DNA of 64,000 nucleotides, taken from Desulfuribacillus alkaliarsenatis (GTDB lineage Bacteria; Bacillota; Bacilli; Desulfuribacillales; Desulfuribacillaceae). Made by a program: the position numbers and the translations under genes. The notes beneath the pieces are model-generated. The model had not been told where the DNA came from. It worked only from the letters and a program-made list of their open reading frames with translations, and did not search any database. This document shows, one piece after another, positions 62,884 through 64,000 of this stretch. Every line of letters begins with the position of its first letter. Within the stretch, counting starts at the first letter, position 1. The stretch spans positions 1 through 64,000 of the forward strand of contig NZ_MIJE01000022.1 of assembly GCF_001730225.1 (NCBI RefSeq). The letters run 5' to 3'.

Positions 62884-64000
62884 TGTGTGGTGTATTTGGC
62901 ATCTTTAACAACAAAAATGCAGCTCAGCTCACGTATTATGCCTTATATGCACTACAGCACAGAGGTCAAGAAAGTGCTGGAATCGTAGCAAATGACAATG
63001 GCAATCTTAATTCTCACAAAGGACTTGGACTAGTTGCAGATGTGTTCACAGAAGAGAAAATAGAAACTCTGAAAGGCACTTCGGCTATTGGGCATGTGCG
63101 TTACTCAACAACAGGCATAAACTCACTACAAAATGTACAACCGATTTTCTTCAATTATCGTCGTGGAAACCTGGCAATTGCTCATAATGGAAATCTTGTT
63201 AATGCCCATCAGTTACGAAGCCACCTGGAGCGCCAAGGGAGCATTTTCCAGGGTACGAGTGATACTGAAGTAGCTGCCCACCTAATTGCCCGTTCAGGCT
63301 ATGAGAACACTGAGGAGGCTGTCAAAGAGAGCTTAAGTATGCTTAAAGGTTCATATGCGATGCTATTCATGTCTGATACTAAGCTTATTGCTGTAAGGGA
63401 TCCTAATGGCATTCGCCCACTTTCTTTAGGGAAATTAAATGGTAGTTATGTAGTTTCCTCAGAGACCTGTGCATTCGATACGATCGGTGCTACTTATATT
63501 CGTGACGTAGAGCCTGGTGAGATTATTATGATTACTAAGGACGGAATTACAAGTGATCGTATCACTAGCTTTCCAAAAAGAGCTACCTGTGTGTTTGAAT
63601 ATATTTATTTTGCGCGTCCAGATAGTAATATTGAAGGACTTAACGTTCATTCTGCTCGCAAAGAGCTTGGCAAAAAGCTGTTTCAAGAAGCTCCAGTAGT
63701 AGCTGATGTTGTCACGGGCGTACCTGACTCAAGTATTTCTGCTGCAATCGGTTTCGCTGAAGAAGCAGGAATTCCATATGAGCTAGGGTTAATTAAAAAT
63801 CGCTACATTGGTAGGACGTTTATCCAGCCTTCACAAGAACTGCGCGAACGTGGTGTGCGTTTAAAGCTAAGTGCCGTACGTAAGGTTGTGGAAGGTAAAC
63901 GTGTAGTTATGATTGACGATTCAATTGTAAGAGGAACTACTAGTGGACGAATTGTTAATATGCTAAGGGAAGCAGGGGCGACTGAGGTTCATGTGCGTAT
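62883..64000 (+). CDS. purF: amidophosphoribosyltransferase PurF (5' part)
   Basis: First enzyme of purine synthesis, making phosphoribosylamine from PRPP and glutamine. The N-terminal glutaminase begins MCGVFGIF (Cys2 becomes the nucleophile) with LQHRGQESAG and GHVRYSTTG; the PRT domain shows VTGVPDSS and the PRPP motif VVMIDDSIVRGTTS near 341-354. Here the Cys follows the initiator Met directly, whereas the B. subtilis enzyme has a propeptide. 372 residues are visible and the gene runs past the window end. Confidence 0.97.
   Translation, partial: MCGVFGIFNNKNAAQLTYYALYALQHRGQESAGIVANDNGNLNSHKGLGLVADVFTEEKIETLKGTSAIGHVRYSTTGINSLQNVQPIFFNYRRGNLAIAHNGNLVNAHQLRSHLERQGSIFQGTSDTEVAAHLIARSGYENTEEAVKESLSMLKGSYAMLFMSDTKLIAVRDPNGIRPLSLGKLNGSYVVSSETCAFDTIGATYIRDVEPGEIIMITKDGITSDRITSFPKRATCVFEYIYFARPDSNIEGLNVHSARKELGKKLFQEAPVVADVVTGVPDSSISAAIGFAEEAGIPYELGLIKNRYIGRTFIQPSQELRERGVRLKLSAVRKVVEGKRVVMIDDSIVRGTTSGRIVNMLREAGATEVHVR

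Overview
The window reads as the chromosome of a low-GC Gram-positive bacterium (Firmicutes). The gene order tsaE-tsaB-rimI-tsaD-ABC-F ... moaC ... rex-tatA-tatC ... groES-groEL, then guaA-pbuG-purEKBC-F, is the backbone known from Bacillus subtilis (the ydi/groE and guaA/pbuG/pur loci). SD-type ribosome binding sites, TTG/GTG starts, a CIRCE operator and a PurR-box plus guanine riboswitch agree with this. The load of molybdenum-cofactor (Moco) and formate dehydrogenase maturation genes, a CstR persulfide sensor, several rhodaneses and Tat export suggest an anaerobic or facultative respirer of formate, sulfur, metalloid or similar compounds (Desulfuribacillus-like). The genus is inference, not shown.

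Layout. 1-313: end of an rRNA operon (23S tail, 5S, terminator). 0.5-2.4 kb: four consecutive rhodanese-type extracytoplasmic proteins, three of them lipoproteins. 2.4-7.1 kb: tRNA t6A synthesis genes (tsaE, tsaB, tsaD) with rimI, facing an ABC-F ATPase; the tsaD terminator hairpin is built from the overlapping 3' ends of the two genes. 7.2-19.7 kb: a Moco/formate dehydrogenase maturation island (fdhD, mobA, Moco riboswitch, moaA, moaC, MOSC-MogA fusion, MoeA-like protein, moeA, mobB, then rex, tatA, tatC, a small HTH-like protein and a MoeA fused to a periplasmic-binding-protein-like domain). 19.9-22.1 kb: CIRCE-controlled groES-groEL.

22.2-29.8 kb is accessory: a CcmC/CcsA-like membrane protein, a small phospholipase-A2-like protein, five tandem lipoproteins sharing one leader/coiled-coil module but carrying different C-terminal domains, and an orphan OmpR-type regulator. 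29.9-35.4 kb: an SPL-like radical SAM protein, a beta-class adenine methyltransferase without a visible restriction partner, and a ~1000-residue soluble hybrid histidine kinase overlapping it. 35.4-37.5 kb: an operon for a Tat-exported Fe-S protein, a cytochrome b and the persulfide sensor CstR, with two CsoR/CstR-type palindromes at its promoter. 37.7-42 kb: EF-G-like GTPase, PpnP, AraC regulator, EamA transporter. 42-47.5 kb: nickel/peptide-type ABC transporter behind a strongly structured, unassigned 5' leader RNA. 47.5-51.1 kb: decayed glycosyltransferase, PAP2 phosphatase, MGDG-synthase-like glycosyltransferase, HD-GYP protein. 51.2-54.1 kb: an HpaII-like restriction-modification pair and a MORN-repeat membrane protein. 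54.3-55.5 kb: fdhE and a ModE-type HTH protein. 55.5-64 kb: guaA, pbuG (PurR boxes plus guanine riboswitch) and purE-K-B-C-F; purS, purQ and purL are absent from the usual place between purC and purF, and purF runs off the window.

Functionally, much of the window serves molybdo-enzyme biogenesis (cofactor synthesis, FdhD/FdhE maturation, Tat export, Rex redox control) and sulfane-sulfur handling (rhodaneses, CstR operon), although no catalytic molybdo-enzyme subunit is encoded here.
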